Assembly (NCBI RefSeq): GCF_900109515.1 | Contig: NZ_FOBD01000018.1 | Location: 1-64,000, forward strand | Reading direction: 5' to 3' | DNA: 64,000 nt | DNA from: Paenibacillus sp. OK003 | GTDB lineage: Bacteria; Bacillota; Bacilli; Paenibacillales; Paenibacillaceae | In this document: positions 29,687-37,968 of the stretch, in pieces | How positions within the stretch are numbered: the first letter of the stretch is position 1 | Layout: every line of letters begins with the position of its first letter | Position numbers and translations under genes: made by a program | Notes under the pieces: generated by a model | Database searches by the model: none | What the model was told of the DNA's origin: nothing | The model's input: only the letters and a program-made list of their open reading frames with translations

Positions 29687-30187
29687 ATGGCTGAATTAAA
29701 TGAGCTGATTCTGGAACAGCTGATATGGATTATTGGCGGCATGGCATTACTTTTGGTGATCGTGCTTATCATAAGTATTGCTCAAGGCGCAAAGCTACGG
29801 AAGTTTAAACAGAAATATGAGGCCATGATGGCTGGCAGTGGAGTGGAAGATCTGGAGTCGCTGTTAATCAATCTGAAAATTCAGATGGACAGCATTGAGG
29901 ATGAGCATACACTGCAAACGGATCAGTTAAAAACTGTCATGCAGAAGCTGACCCGAATCCAGGGTAAAGTGGGCGTGAAACGCTACAATGCTTATGGAGA
30001 GCTTGGCAGTGATCTGAGTTTCTCCATGGCGATGGTTAACGATAGCCAGGACGGTATGGTACTCACTGGTATCTATAATCGAGACGGTTCCTATGTATAT
30101 GCTAAACCTCTTAAAGGGGGAGAGTCCACGTATACTCTTTCCCCTGAGGAAAAGGAAGCCATTACTCTGGCACAGCAAGCAGAGTAG
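29687..30187 (+). CDS. DUF4446 family membrane protein
   Basis: 166 aa. One membrane segment (about residues 10-32, LIWIIGGMALLLVIVLIISIA), a coiled-coil-like stretch (~33-85), then the conserved DUF4446 domain: RIQGKVGVKRYNAYGELGSDLSFSMAMVNDSQDGMVLTGIYNR. Function unknown; the family is often beside parB in Firmicutes. ATG 29687 is 12 bases after GAGGGG, and an upstream TTG at 29678 only 3, so the start is uncertain by three codons. Its 3' end overlaps yyaC on the other strand by 26 bases. Confidence 0.85.
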   Translation: MAELNELILEQLIWIIGGMALLLVIVLIISIAQGAKLRKFKQKYEAMMAGSGVEDLESLLINLKIQMDSIEDEHTLQTDQLKTVMQKLTRIQGKVGVKRYNAYGELGSDLSFSMAMVNDSQDGMVLTGIYNRDGSYVYAKPLKGGESTYTLSPEEKEAITLAQQAE

Positions 30188-30767
30188 AACGGGTATGCCA
30201 TTCGCGAATGGCGGAGTAGAGACTGCTCGATATAATCTCGGACATGCGCATGACGAGACTGAGACGTGTGTTCTGCAAAACAAAGTATTCCATAAAGCCG
30301 CCGACGTTAACGATACCTGTAAGATGGATATCGCCGACCGGCGGTAATTCTTTATTTACACCCGCTCCTGGTTTGAGCGGTCCATTCACGACCTGGATAC
30401 ATCCAACACTCGAGGACTGTCCGAGACAGGCATCAATGCCGATCACATAAGGGTTGTGATGTGTGGTGTGTATTTTGTGAAGGGTGTCTTGCAGGTTCAT
30501 CGCATGTACGGGTTCATCCAATGTGCCATATAGATGAAATAGAGGGCTGTCCCACTTGGCAAGCGACGAGCCGACGAGCGGGCCAAGACAGTCCCCAGTA
30601 GAGCGATCTGTACCGATACAGACGACAACTACATTTTGCAAAGAATGGGCTTTATAGAGATGAAACATTAAACGATGAATGATGGCTGAGTGAATGCCTG
30701 GATCTGTATGTGGGATTTTCAGGCTGGCCATGTCTTGAGATGAGAAGGAATGTGAAATGGGATTCAT
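30162..30767 (-). CDS. yyaC: Spore protease-like protein YyaC
   Basis: 201 aa. Matches YyaC of spore formers, related in fold to the GPR spore protease: VVVCIGTDRSTGDCLGPLVGSSL, GTLDEPVHAMNL and GIDACLGQSSSVGCIQVVNGPLKPGAGVNKELPPVGDIHLTGIVN. The function is not established; B. subtilis yyaC is expressed in the forespore. ATG at 30767 after AAAGGAT. It faces left inside a rightward region and converges on DUF4446. Confidence 0.92.
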   Translation of the reverse strand: MNPISHSFSSQDMASLKIPHTDPGIHSAIIHRLMFHLYKAHSLQNVVVVCIGTDRSTGDCLGPLVGSSLAKWDSPLFHLYGTLDEPVHAMNLQDTLHKIHTTHHNPYVIGIDACLGQSSSVGCIQVVNGPLKPGAGVNKELPPVGDIHLTGIVNVGGFMEYFVLQNTRLSLVMRMSEIISSSLYSAIREWHTRSTLLAVPE

Positions 30768-30802
30768 AGGATCTATCCTTTCCCTTGGAGATAGTAGTAA
30801 CA

Positions 30803-30830
30803 GTATATGGAAGGATAGAACGTTTTATAC
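30803..30830 (-). promoter_or_regulatory. Possible forespore (sigma-F/G) promoter of yyaC
   Basis: Reverse strand: GTATA (30830-30826), 16 bases, CATATAC (30809-30803), about 36 bases before the yyaC start. It fits the sigma-F/G pattern better than sigma-A, in line with yyaC expression in B. subtilis. Confidence 0.4.
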
Positions 30831-30884
30831 TTCGTGGGGACAAGCTTTTTCAAAGGGATGAATGTATCGTGAAAGGAGCCGGAC

Positions 30885-31148
30885 ATGGACGAGTGGATAG
30901 ATGATTGGATGCTGATTGCTTTTGATTCCACCCAGCAGGCGCTGCGGGCAGAAATGCTGCTGGAGTTTGCCGAGATTGAGATCGACTTATTTCCTACCCC
31001 GAAAGAGATCACAGCGGGCTGTGCTCTATGTATTCAGTTTCCAAAAGAAGATCTGGAGAGAGTGAAACAAATCATTCGTAACGAATTTGTGGAGATCCGA
31101 GGCCTCTATTTCAAAACCGGTGACAGCTATGATAACATACCCATGTAG
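30885..31148 (+). CDS. DUF3343 family protein
   Basis: 87 aa, a small alpha/beta protein: DWMLIAFDSTQQALRAEMLLEFAEIEIDLFPTPKEITAGCALCIQFP. DUF3343 proteins put a putative substrate near a conserved Cys and are often found with sulfur-transfer or aminotransferase-V genes; here such an enzyme is 1.4 kb upstream, a suggestive but unproven link. ATG at 30885 after AAAGGAGCCGGAC. Confidence 0.85.
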   Translation: MDEWIDDWMLIAFDSTQQALRAEMLLEFAEIEIDLFPTPKEITAGCALCIQFPKEDLERVKQIIRNEFVEIRGLYFKTGDSYDNIPM

Positions 31149-31162
31149 AGGAGGTCTGATCT

Positions 31163-32101
31163 ATGTTGCCATTTAAGTTTGCTACAGGAGGAGATGGGCC
31201 AGCGGAGACTGCTGTAAAAAGTGCTATAAGCTGGACAGATAAATTATGGGATAAAGTCGCTGATGCAGATATGTGGTTTAATATTCTGTTCAGTTCGATC
31301 CGCATCGTTATTATTTTCATTATTACACGTATTGTAATCAGGATTGTATCACGTATTATAGATCGCACGATGGCACGTAAGCAGGAAGGCAAGATTCGCG
31401 TCAATCCGCGGAGATTTATAACGGTGGGAGAGTTGATGAAAAATGCGACCTCCATAACATGTAATTTTATTATGATTCTGTTACTGTTATCTGAGATCAA
31501 CGTGAAAGTTGGACCATTGTTAGCGAGTGCGGGAGTACTTGGACTGGCTATCGGTTTTGGTGCCCAGGGATTGGTGAAGGATGTTATTACCGGTTTCTTC
31601 ATTATATTGGAGGATCAATTCGCAGTAGGTGATGTTATTCAAACAGGTACCTATAAAGGAACGGTTGAGGTCATTGGCTTGAGAACAACCAAGCTGGTTA
31701 GCTGGCAGGGTGAGGTGCACATCATTCCAAATGGTACGATTGCAAGTGTAACCAATTTCTCGATGTCGAACTCCCTTGCAGTTGTGGACATTCCGATGAA
31801 GGGTGAACAGACCCTGGATGAGTCAGTGCACTTGGTGAAACGAGCGTTGACTGGGATTGAGGATCGTGATCTGAACATCGTTAAAGTGCCTGACGTGCTT
31901 GGGATTCAGTCGATGTCTACCTCGGAATATGTGGTTCGCATTGTTGCTGAGTGCTTGCCGAACTCCAGGGCATCTGTAGAGCGTCAAATTCAGAGTGATG
32001 TGAAGAAAACACTGGAGTATCATGAGATGAGCAATCAGGCAGCATTAGAGCAAGCAGCAGCGCAGGAGAAGGATGAGGGGGATGGCATAGGTGGAGCGTA
32101 A
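31163..32101 (+). CDS. MscS-family mechanosensitive channel
   Basis: 312 aa. Small-conductance mechanosensitive channel that releases solutes on osmotic downshock. Hydrophobic segments at about 48-70, 95-120 and 125-145; the pore helix and following motif GLAIGFGAQGLVKDVITGFFIILEDQFAVGDVIQ are characteristic. ATG at 31163 after GGAGGTCTGATCT. It is 14 bases after the DUF3343 gene and overlaps the next gene by 11 bases, so the three form an operon. Confidence 0.92.
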   Translation: MLPFKFATGGDGPAETAVKSAISWTDKLWDKVADADMWFNILFSSIRIVIIFIITRIVIRIVSRIIDRTMARKQEGKIRVNPRRFITVGELMKNATSITCNFIMILLLLSEINVKVGPLLASAGVLGLAIGFGAQGLVKDVITGFFIILEDQFAVGDVIQTGTYKGTVEVIGLRTTKLVSWQGEVHIIPNGTIASVTNFSMSNSLAVVDIPMKGEQTLDESVHLVKRALTGIEDRDLNIVKVPDVLGIQSMSTSEYVVRIVAECLPNSRASVERQIQSDVKKTLEYHEMSNQAALEQAAAQEKDEGDGIGGA

Positions 32102-32300
32102 AAGTTTCCAGCTTGGGGACATTGTGCAGATGAAGAAGCAGCATCCATGTGGCAGCAATGAGATGGAGATTATCCGGATGGGCATGGATATTCGCATCAA
32201 ATGTGTAGGATGTAAACACAGCGTATTAATTCCCAGAGCGAAATTCGAGAAAAACATGAAAAAGGTACTTCGTTCGACAGAGGATTCGGCTGAATCCTAA
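32091..32300 (+). CDS. DUF951 protein (YyzM type)
   Basis: 69 aa. DUF951 proteins are small basic proteins with an SH3-like fold and cysteines; here FQLGDIVQMKKQHPCGSNEMEIIRMGMDIRIKCVGCKHSVLIPR, matching B. subtilis YyzM. Start GTG at 32091 lies inside the mscS end, with GAGGGGG upstream. In B. subtilis this gene precedes ychF and rpsF; here a tRNA and a YjzC-type gene lie in that space instead. Confidence 0.88.
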   Translation: MERKSFQLGDIVQMKKQHPCGSNEMEIIRMGMDIRIKCVGCKHSVLIPRAKFEKNMKKVLRSTEDSAES

Positions 32301-32371
32301 TGAAAAAATCGGTTAATGTTTACTCTTTTCGCACTCCATAATAACGTTTACATTTAGGCATAGCTTAAGTA

Positions 32372-32400
32372 TTGCGTTCTGTAAATGATCATGCTATAAT
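32372..32400 (+). promoter_or_regulatory. tRNA-Ser promoter
   Basis: TTGCGT (32372-32377), 17 bases, TATAAT (32395-32400) with TGC before it (extended -10), 12 bases before the tRNA. Confidence 0.75.
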
Positions 32401-32412
32401 CATTATTGCTGC

Positions 32413-32503
32413 GGAAAGGTACCCAAGAGGCCCAAGGGGGCTGACTCGAAATCAGTTAGGCGTGTCACAGCGTGCGTGGGTTCGAATCCCACCCTTTCCG
32501 CCA
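32413..32503 (+). tRNA. tRNA-Ser(CGA)
   Basis: 91 bases including encoded CCA. Acceptor arm GGAAAGG/CCTTTCC, discriminator G, T arm GTGGG TTCGAAT CCCAC, long variable arm as in type II tRNAs. The anticodon loop CTCGAAA gives anticodon CGA, reading UCG. Confidence 0.97.
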
Positions 32504-32570
32504 CTAATAGATATTGCTTTGTAATTGTAATTGAACAACTTACTCAACGTGTGTTGAGTTCTATACATGC

Positions 32571-32608
32571 AAGAAGACCTTCCAGCTGGAAGGTCTTCTT
32601 ATTTTTAA
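32571..32608 (+). terminator. tRNA-Ser terminator
   Basis: A perfect 30-base palindrome (32571-32600, arms AAGAAGACCTTCCAG and complement) then ATTTTTAATTTT. Confidence 0.88.
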
Positions 32609-32637
32609 TTTTGTTGTGCCATATTTCTTTGTAATCG

Positions 32638-32665
32638 AAAAAACAAAGAGCCCCTAAGGGCTCTT
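32638..32665 (-). terminator. Leftward terminator, probably of the YjzC-type gene
   Basis: AAGAGCCCC/GGGGCTCTT (32645-32653 and 32657-32665) with a TAA loop; on the reverse strand TTTGTTTTT follows. The only leftward gene upstream ends at 32924, so the transcript would have a 3' part of about 260 bases. In 32666-32923 no convincing gene was seen. Confidence 0.7.
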
Positions 32666-32923
32666 CATTCGGCGATGCATTCGGTTGTTAGGAAACAATC
32701 GGTCGTAACGATCAGAAACTTGGTGTACTGCGAGTAGCAATACTCGTGCTTCAGACAAAGGCCTTACACACAACCATCTTGCTTCTTAAATTACGTGATG
32801 AATCTCCAACAGTGAATGTTCGGCTTCGTTGTCCAACGGAACCACACCTCTCTCGTGCATCGCCTGATTGTATTATGTGCATTAGTACGTTTTATATACA
32901 GCAGTCTGAAAAAATCTTTACGT

Positions 32924-33118
32924 TTAGTGGACGCGGGCTTTGGTGAGCTTTTTCCACTTGCGGTTTTGATTACTTGTTTCGGGGAAAGCTTCACCCTTTT
33001 GAAGGGTTACCCGTTTCGGATTGTTAATCTCCGTATGAAAGCTCTTCTCACCAACCTCGGTGTACTCACCATCGTTTGGAGCTTTGTCTCCTTGTTCAAA
33101 CTCGGTTCTTTCACCCAT
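32924..33118 (-). CDS. YjzC-family small protein
   Basis: 64 aa, hydrophilic. Resembles B. subtilis YjzC in the pattern EFEQGDKAPNDGEYTEVGE and in GEAFPETSNQNRKWKK near the end. Function unknown. ATG at 33118 is 7 bases after a perfect AAGGAGG, which argues strongly that it is translated. It faces left, against the surrounding operons. Confidence 0.82.
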   Translation of the reverse strand: MGERTEFEQGDKAPNDGEYTEVGEKSFHTEINNPKRVTLQKGEAFPETSNQNRKWKKLTKARVH

Positions 33119-33214
33119 GATAAAACCTCCTTGGCGTAATGGATTCCAATGTTGCTTCTGTAGTGTGCTCCATTGGAGTTATGATCATGTGTAATAAGAA
33201 GAGGGAACGTTTGC

Positions 33215-33243
33215 TTGCATTGAGACATCATTTTTGTTATATT
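33215..33243 (+). promoter_or_regulatory. rpsF operon promoter
   Basis: TTGCAT (33215-33220), 17 bases, TATATT (33238-33243). The leader to 33319 is about 70 bases and can form the small hairpin CTCAA/TTGAG (about 33278-33293). In many bacteria this leader binds S6:S18 for feedback control; I cannot confirm the consensus by eye. Confidence 0.65.
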
Positions 33244-33319
33244 AATATAGTTCGAGTTTGTGCTCGTTCCTTGCTCTCAACCTAGATTGAGGGCCAGAGT
33301 CCATAAGGAGGTGAAAATT

Positions 33320-33613
33320 ATGCGCAAATATGAAGTGATGTACATTATTCGTCCTGATGTTGAGCAAGAAGTTGTTCAAGCTACAGTCGATAAATTCCAA
33401 GGCATCATCTCCAACGGCGGTGGTGAAGTTACAGCTCACGACGTTATGGGTAAACGCCGTCTTGCGTATGAGATCAAGAAATTCCGTGATGGTGTTTATG
33501 TTTTGGTACACTTCACTGCTGAACCAGCAGTAGTTACTGAACTTGAGCGTCTCATGAAGATTTCTGACGAAGTAATTCGTTATCTCATTACAAACGACGT
33601 TAAGTCTGCTTAA
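33320..33613 (+). CDS. rpsF: 30S ribosomal protein S6
   Basis: 97 aa, normal length: MRKYEVMYIIRPDVEQEVV, then GKRRLAYEIKKFRDGVYVLVHF and the C-terminal DEVIRYLI. S6 pairs with S18 on the platform of the 30S subunit. ATG at 33320 follows a perfect AAGGAGGTGA; an in-frame upstream start at 33260 is rejected. First gene of rpsF-ssb-rpsR. Confidence 0.97.
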   Translation: MRKYEVMYIIRPDVEQEVVQATVDKFQGIISNGGGEVTAHDVMGKRRLAYEIKKFRDGVYVLVHFTAEPAVVTELERLMKISDEVIRYLITNDVKSA

Positions 33614-33664
33614 GACGACAACTCGTGATCAACGCACCAATACGCTCTGAAGGAGGGGATTACA

Positions 33665-34153
33665 TTGTTGAACCGTGTCATTCTGATCGGCCGGTTAACC
33701 CGGGATCCTGAGTTGCGTTATACTCCAGCTGGAGTAGCAGTTACGCAATTTACTTTGGCAGTGGACAGACCGTTTACAAGCCAAGGGGGAGAACGGGAAG
33801 CGGATTTTATTCCGGTCGTAACCTGGAGACAGCTTGCTGAGACTTGTGCAAACTATTTGCGCAAAGGACGCCTAGCTGCAGTCGAAGGACGCATTCAAGT
33901 ACGGAATTACGAGAATAACGAAGGAAAACGTGTATACGTGACCGAAGTCATTGCCGATAACGTCCGTTTCTTGGAGTCAGCTAACCGTGATAATAATGGT
34001 GGCGGCGGTGGTGGTCAACCGATGCGTGAAGAGCCTTCTTATGGAGGCGGCGGGCGCGCGAACAATAACAATAATTCGCGTAGCAACAATCAGGATCCTT
34101 TTTCCGATGACGGAAAACCGATTGATATATCGGATGATGATTTGCCATTTTAA
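33665..34153 (+). CDS. ssb: Single-stranded DNA-binding protein
   Basis: 162 aa. OB fold in residues ~1-105 ([35 protein letters not shown]), a Gly/Asn-rich linker (~110-145), and the acidic tip DDDLPF that recruits repair proteins. Start TTG 33665 after GGAGGGG; a second TTG at 33668 is adjacent. Confidence 0.97.
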   Translation: MLNRVILIGRLTRDPELRYTPAGVAVTQFTLAVDRPFTSQGGEREADFIPVVTWRQLAETCANYLRKGRLAAVEGRIQVRNYENNEGKRVYVTEVIADNVRFLESANRDNNGGGGGGQPMREEPSYGGGGRANNNNNSRSNNQDPFSDDGKPIDISDDDLPF

Positions 34154-34209
34154 CGTGAGCCGATACTCTAATGAGATATGGGTTACATGATAGGAAAGGA
34201 CTGAAAAGC

Positions 34210-34482
34210 ATGGGCTTCAAGCAAAGAGAAGGCGGAGACAACGATAAAAGACCGGCACGTCGTGGCGGCCGTAATAAACGTCGTAAAGTGTGCTTCTTCA
34301 CAGCTAACAAAATTACTCACATCGATTATAAAGATACGGACTTGCTTCGTAAATTTATCAGCGAGCGCGGAAAAATTTTGCCACGCCGTGTAACAGGTAC
34401 TAGCGCTAAATATCAACGCATGCTGACGATTGCCATCAAACGCTCCCGTCAAATCGCATTGCTGCCATACACAACTGAGTAG
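34210..34482 (+). CDS. rpsR: 30S ribosomal protein S18
   Basis: 90 aa: [49 protein letters not shown] is the S18 core; the N-terminus is basic. ATG at 34210 with AAAGGACTG upstream. It ends the operon, with a strong terminator 22 bases later. Confidence 0.97.
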   Translation: MGFKQREGGDNDKRPARRGGRNKRRKVCFFTANKITHIDYKDTDLLRKFISERGKILPRRVTGTSAKYQRMLTIAIKRSRQIALLPYTTE

Positions 34483-34504
34483 TCTTACTCAGTATGGATA
34501 CAAA

Positions 34505-34533
34505 GCAGTCGGCTTATAGCCGGCTGCTTTTTT
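34505..34533 (+). terminator. rpsR terminator
   Basis: GCAGTCGGCT/AGCCGGCTGC (34505-34514 and 34518-34527, one G-U pair) and T6. Confidence 0.92.
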
Positions 34534-34699
34534 GCATTTGAAATAATTAAGGTTGCTTCTCTCCTGGTAATTGGATTTCGCAAAGAGCTGCGGGATAGAA
34601 GCAATTAAGACGTAAATGATTTATAATGGAGTCTATTATATTGCCGATATCAGGAAGCGTGAGTATGAACGAATATAGATTCCACCATCAGGAGAGAGC

Positions 34700-35293
34700 A
34701 TGAATACATTTAAACGTAAAGTAAAACCGAGACGCAAGAGTAGTCTGCGATTTTGGATCGTAGCTACGTTGTTGCTTTCCATTATATATGTATGGTTACA
34801 GCAAAAAGGAGATACCTATGATATTTGGCCACGGACCAATGTACAAGAAGCAGTGCCGATCACTGGACTTCACCCGGTAGTCGCGGAAAGTGAGAAGTTG
34901 TTGGTTCGAAAGGCAGCTAGACGAGGAATTGAAATCGTGATTACACATGATTTTCGCAGCATAGACGAACAAGATGCCCTCTATAATCAAGGACGTTCCA
35001 ATGCCGGAAATATTGTTACCAACGCCAAAGGGGGAGAGTCCTATCACAACTATGGTTTAGCCATTGATTTTGCGTTGCGGACTCCTGAAGGAGATGTAGT
35101 GTGGGATATGGAACGTGATGATAACGGCAATGGAAAGCCAGATTGGCTGGAAGTTGTGGAACTTGCCAAAGAACTAGGGTTTACGTGGGGAGGAGATTGG
35201 GCTAACTTTCCGGATTATCCTCACTTGCAGATGGACTTTGGATTAAGCATCAACGATTTGAAGCGTGGGAAAAGACCTCCGGATACGCAGTAA
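34700..35293 (+). CDS. M15 family D,D/L,D-carboxypeptidase or endopeptidase
   Basis: 197 aa. A membrane anchor at residues ~17-35 (RFWIVATLLLSIIYVWL) and an extracytoplasmic M15 domain. Zinc-binding pattern SYHNYGLAIDFAL (His and Asp) and PHLQMDF (second His) are intact, as is FRSIDEQDALYNQGR. Relatives such as CwlK and VanY cut the peptide side chains of peptidoglycan; which bond is cut here is not clear. ATG at 34700 after TCAGGAGAGAGC. Single-gene unit with its own terminator. Confidence 0.88.
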   Translation: MNTFKRKVKPRRKSSLRFWIVATLLLSIIYVWLQQKGDTYDIWPRTNVQEAVPITGLHPVVAESEKLLVRKAARRGIEIVITHDFRSIDEQDALYNQGRSNAGNIVTNAKGGESYHNYGLAIDFALRTPEGDVVWDMERDDNGNGKPDWLEVVELAKELGFTWGGDWANFPDYPHLQMDFGLSINDLKRGKRPPDTQ

Positions 35294-35332
35294 TTACGAT
35301 ATTATATATACATCTATATGTATAAATATTAG

Positions 35333-35361
35333 AAAAGCCTTGCATTTTGCAGGGCTTTTTG
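35333..35361 (+). terminator. M15 peptidase terminator
   Basis: AAAAGCC-TTGC pairs with GCAGGGCTTTT around ATTTT; the T5 run is part of the 3' arm. Confidence 0.75.
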
Positions 35362-36025
35362 CTTGCTTTTGTAAAATAAATGATAAAAGATGACAATTTG
35401 TTCTTTACATAAGCGATTAAATGAAACTATACTATAATAACTAGAAATTTAACTCCAATCCTTTAGTAGTATCTAAATCACACCTCTAAAAGCACAAAAT
35501 TTGGCTAGAAACCAATTTCACTTCCAAACAAAGTATTTCCTCTACAATTCCCTCATACCTAACATAATAGTTTGTTATATCTATATTTATAACATTTAAC
35601 TACACATACTGTGTAATGCTAATGTCATGTATTTAGATAATCGGTATATTTAAGATTCAAACTCTACCATTGAAAGTATCTGACTGGCTCTGAAATTCCT
35701 TGATCTATTCCCTTTAAAGTATAACTAATACCCAGAACTGTGCTATAAAAAACATTTATACCAAAAATCTCAAAATAAGCATTGACGTCACCTAAATTTA
35801 CACGTATGATTACATTAATTATTTTGCTTTATTATTCCGCTAGGAATTATCAGCATTAATTGACCATCGGTCTAAATAGCAGTAGTCAAAAATGGATTCT
35901 CCTAATGATTTGATATTTTGTATACACTTTCGTTCGATATCTTCAAGAACATGGAAATATACAGTGGATGCATTCTTCTACACATGAATACAGTCTGCAG
36001 AAATTATGGGGTTAGGGTGATTGAT
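35362..36025. other. A+T-rich gap upstream of the opp operon
   Basis: About 660 bases, clearly richer in A+T than its surroundings, without a recognised gene. One promoter candidate is TTTACA (35404-35409), 18 bases, TATACT (35428-35433), which would give a leader near 590 bases. No riboswitch or repeat was recognised. Confidence 0.45.
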
Positions 36026-37024
36026 TTGAATACAGAGCTATTGGAAGTCAGAAATCTAACTACATCATTCAGAATTGAAGATGACTATTATGCAGCAGTT
36101 GATCACGTTAACCTTACGGTTAAAAAGAATGAAGTATTGGCTATTGTGGGAGAATCAGGATCAGGCAAAAGTGCTTTTGCTTTTTCCATTATGGGCCTGC
36201 ATAACAAAGCCAAAATTGATGGTGAGATTTTGTACAAAGGGCAGAATATAGCGAATATATCTCCCAACAAGTTAAACAAACTCCGCGGTAAAGAGATGGG
36301 GATGATCTTTCAGGACCCACTTTCCGCATTAAATCCTCTGATGGTGATCGGTGAACAGATCGAAGAGATTCTGACACTGCATCAACCCAAGCTATCTTCG
36401 AAAGAAAAGAAAGACAAAGTCATTGATTTACTCAATCAAGTAGGGATTCCGCGTCCCGAACAATTATACAAGCAGTATCCTCACGAACTATCGGGTGGTA
36501 TGAGACAGAGAGTTGTTATCGCGATTGCGATTGCCAATAAACCTGAATTGCTGATTGCCGATGAACCAACGACAGCGCTTGACGTTACAATCCAACTACA
36601 AATTCTGGAGCTTATCCGTGAATTGAAGAACGAGATTAACGCAGGAATCATCCTGATCACACATGATCTGGGAGTTGTTGCCGAGATGGCTGATCGCGTG
36701 GCAGTTATGTATGCAGGAGAAATTGTGGAGATTGCAGATATTTATACTCTAATGACGGATGCCAAGCATCCATATACACGGTCTCTACTAAACTCTATTC
36801 CTACTATTTCTGAAGAAAAATCGAAGCTTCATGTCATTCAAGGCATTGTTCCATCACTGAAAAATCTTCCTCGCCAAGGGTGCCGATTCAAGGCTCGAAT
36901 TCCATGGATAAATGATTCGGCTCATGAAGAAAACCCACAGATGCATGAAATTGCGCCAGGTCACTTTGTACGGTGCACCTGTTATCAGCACTTTCATTTC
37001 CCTGATCAAGCTGAGGAGGAATAA
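36026..37024 (+). CDS. oppD: Oligopeptide ABC transporter ATPase OppD
   Basis: 332 aa. Walker A GESGSGKSAF, signature LSGGMRQR and Walker B LLIADEPTTALD are all present; the C-terminal extension typical of OppD/DppD follows (HPYTRSLLNSIPTISEEKSKL). First gene of oppD-oppF-oppB-oppC-oppA. An open frame begins at 35918, but residues before MNTELLEVRNL are not family-like; TTG at 36026, 5 bases after AGGGTGA, is preferred (GTG 36017 is an alternative). Oligopeptide versus dipeptide or nickel specificity cannot be told from the ATPase. Confidence 0.9.
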   Translation: MNTELLEVRNLTTSFRIEDDYYAAVDHVNLTVKKNEVLAIVGESGSGKSAFAFSIMGLHNKAKIDGEILYKGQNIANISPNKLNKLRGKEMGMIFQDPLSALNPLMVIGEQIEEILTLHQPKLSSKEKKDKVIDLLNQVGIPRPEQLYKQYPHELSGGMRQRVVIAIAIANKPELLIADEPTTALDVTIQLQILELIRELKNEINAGIILITHDLGVVAEMADRVAVMYAGEIVEIADIYTLMTDAKHPYTRSLLNSIPTISEEKSKLHVIQGIVPSLKNLPRQGCRFKARIPWINDSAHEENPQMHEIAPGHFVRCTCYQHFHFPDQAEEE

Positions 37025-37028
37025 CATA

Positions 37029-37961
37029 ATGGCATTACTCGAAGTAGAAGGACTAAAAATACACTTTCCGATTCGCGGAGGGTTGCTCAAGCGTGAGATT
37101 GGCAACATCAAAGCGGTTGATGATGTGAGCTTCTCCATTGAGCAGGGGCAAACGTACGGTCTTGTAGGTGAGTCAGGCTCAGGCAAAACGACTACAGGTA
37201 GAGCCGTTATTGGTTTGAACCACGTGACGGATGGAAAAATTCTTTTTAACGGAAAAGATTTGGCTACCGAGCGGCGTAAAGACCGACAACTGCAGCGGGA
37301 TGTACAAATGATCTTCCAAGATCCGTACTCTTCGTTAAATCCCAAGAAACGGGTTATCGACATTATTGCTGAACCATTCCGTAATTATGAACGTCTGACA
37401 GCTACGGAAGAGAAACGTCAGGTCCGAGACCTTCTGGAGAAGGTCGGTTTGAGTCCAGAGTCGATCTATAAGTACCCTCATGAGTTTTCCGGAGGACAGC
37501 GGCAGCGGATTGGCATCGCTCGTGCGATTGCATTGAAGCCCAAACTGATCATCGCAGATGAGCCAGTATCCGCACTGGATGTATCCGTGCAAGCTCAGGT
37601 GCTCAACTTCATGCAGGATATTCAAAAAGAGTTAAATCTGACTTATCTGTTCATCAGTCACGATCTCGGCATTATCCGCCATATGTGTGATCAGATCGGA
37701 ATTATGTATAAAGGCCGATATGTGGAGCAGGGCACGACGGATGATATTTTTGAGAATCCACAACATATTTATACCAAGCGTTTACTTGCAGCCATTCCGG
37801 ATATGGACCCAACCAAACGTGAAGAAATGGTAGCCTTCCGTCAGCAGGTCAAATCCGACTATGAAAATTCATACCGAAATTTCTTTGATGAGGAAGGGCT
37901 GGCATACTCGCTCCAATCCATTTCCGATACTCACCGAGTAGCTCTACCTCAGAAAGGTTGA
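37029..37961 (+). CDS. oppF: Oligopeptide ABC transporter ATPase OppF
   Basis: 310 aa. Walker A GESGSGKTTTGRAVIGL, signature FSGGQRQRIGIARAIALKP and Walker B LIIADEPVSALDVSVQ. The tail after HIYTKRLLAAIPDMDP lacks the cysteine-containing CPF-type motif of many OppF proteins and ends VALPQKG. ATG at 37029 is 9 bases after AGGAGG, 5 bases past the oppD stop. Confidence 0.92.
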   Translation: MALLEVEGLKIHFPIRGGLLKREIGNIKAVDDVSFSIEQGQTYGLVGESGSGKTTTGRAVIGLNHVTDGKILFNGKDLATERRKDRQLQRDVQMIFQDPYSSLNPKKRVIDIIAEPFRNYERLTATEEKRQVRDLLEKVGLSPESIYKYPHEFSGGQRQRIGIARAIALKPKLIIADEPVSALDVSVQAQVLNFMQDIQKELNLTYLFISHDLGIIRHMCDQIGIMYKGRYVEQGTTDDIFENPQHIYTKRLLAAIPDMDPTKREEMVAFRQQVKSDYENSYRNFFDEEGLAYSLQSISDTHRVALPQKG

Positions 37962-37968
37962 AGACCAT

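Noticed and set aside
36912-37028. N-terminal extension of oppF
   Set aside because: The extension lies inside oppD in another frame and precedes the strong ribosome site before ATG 37029.
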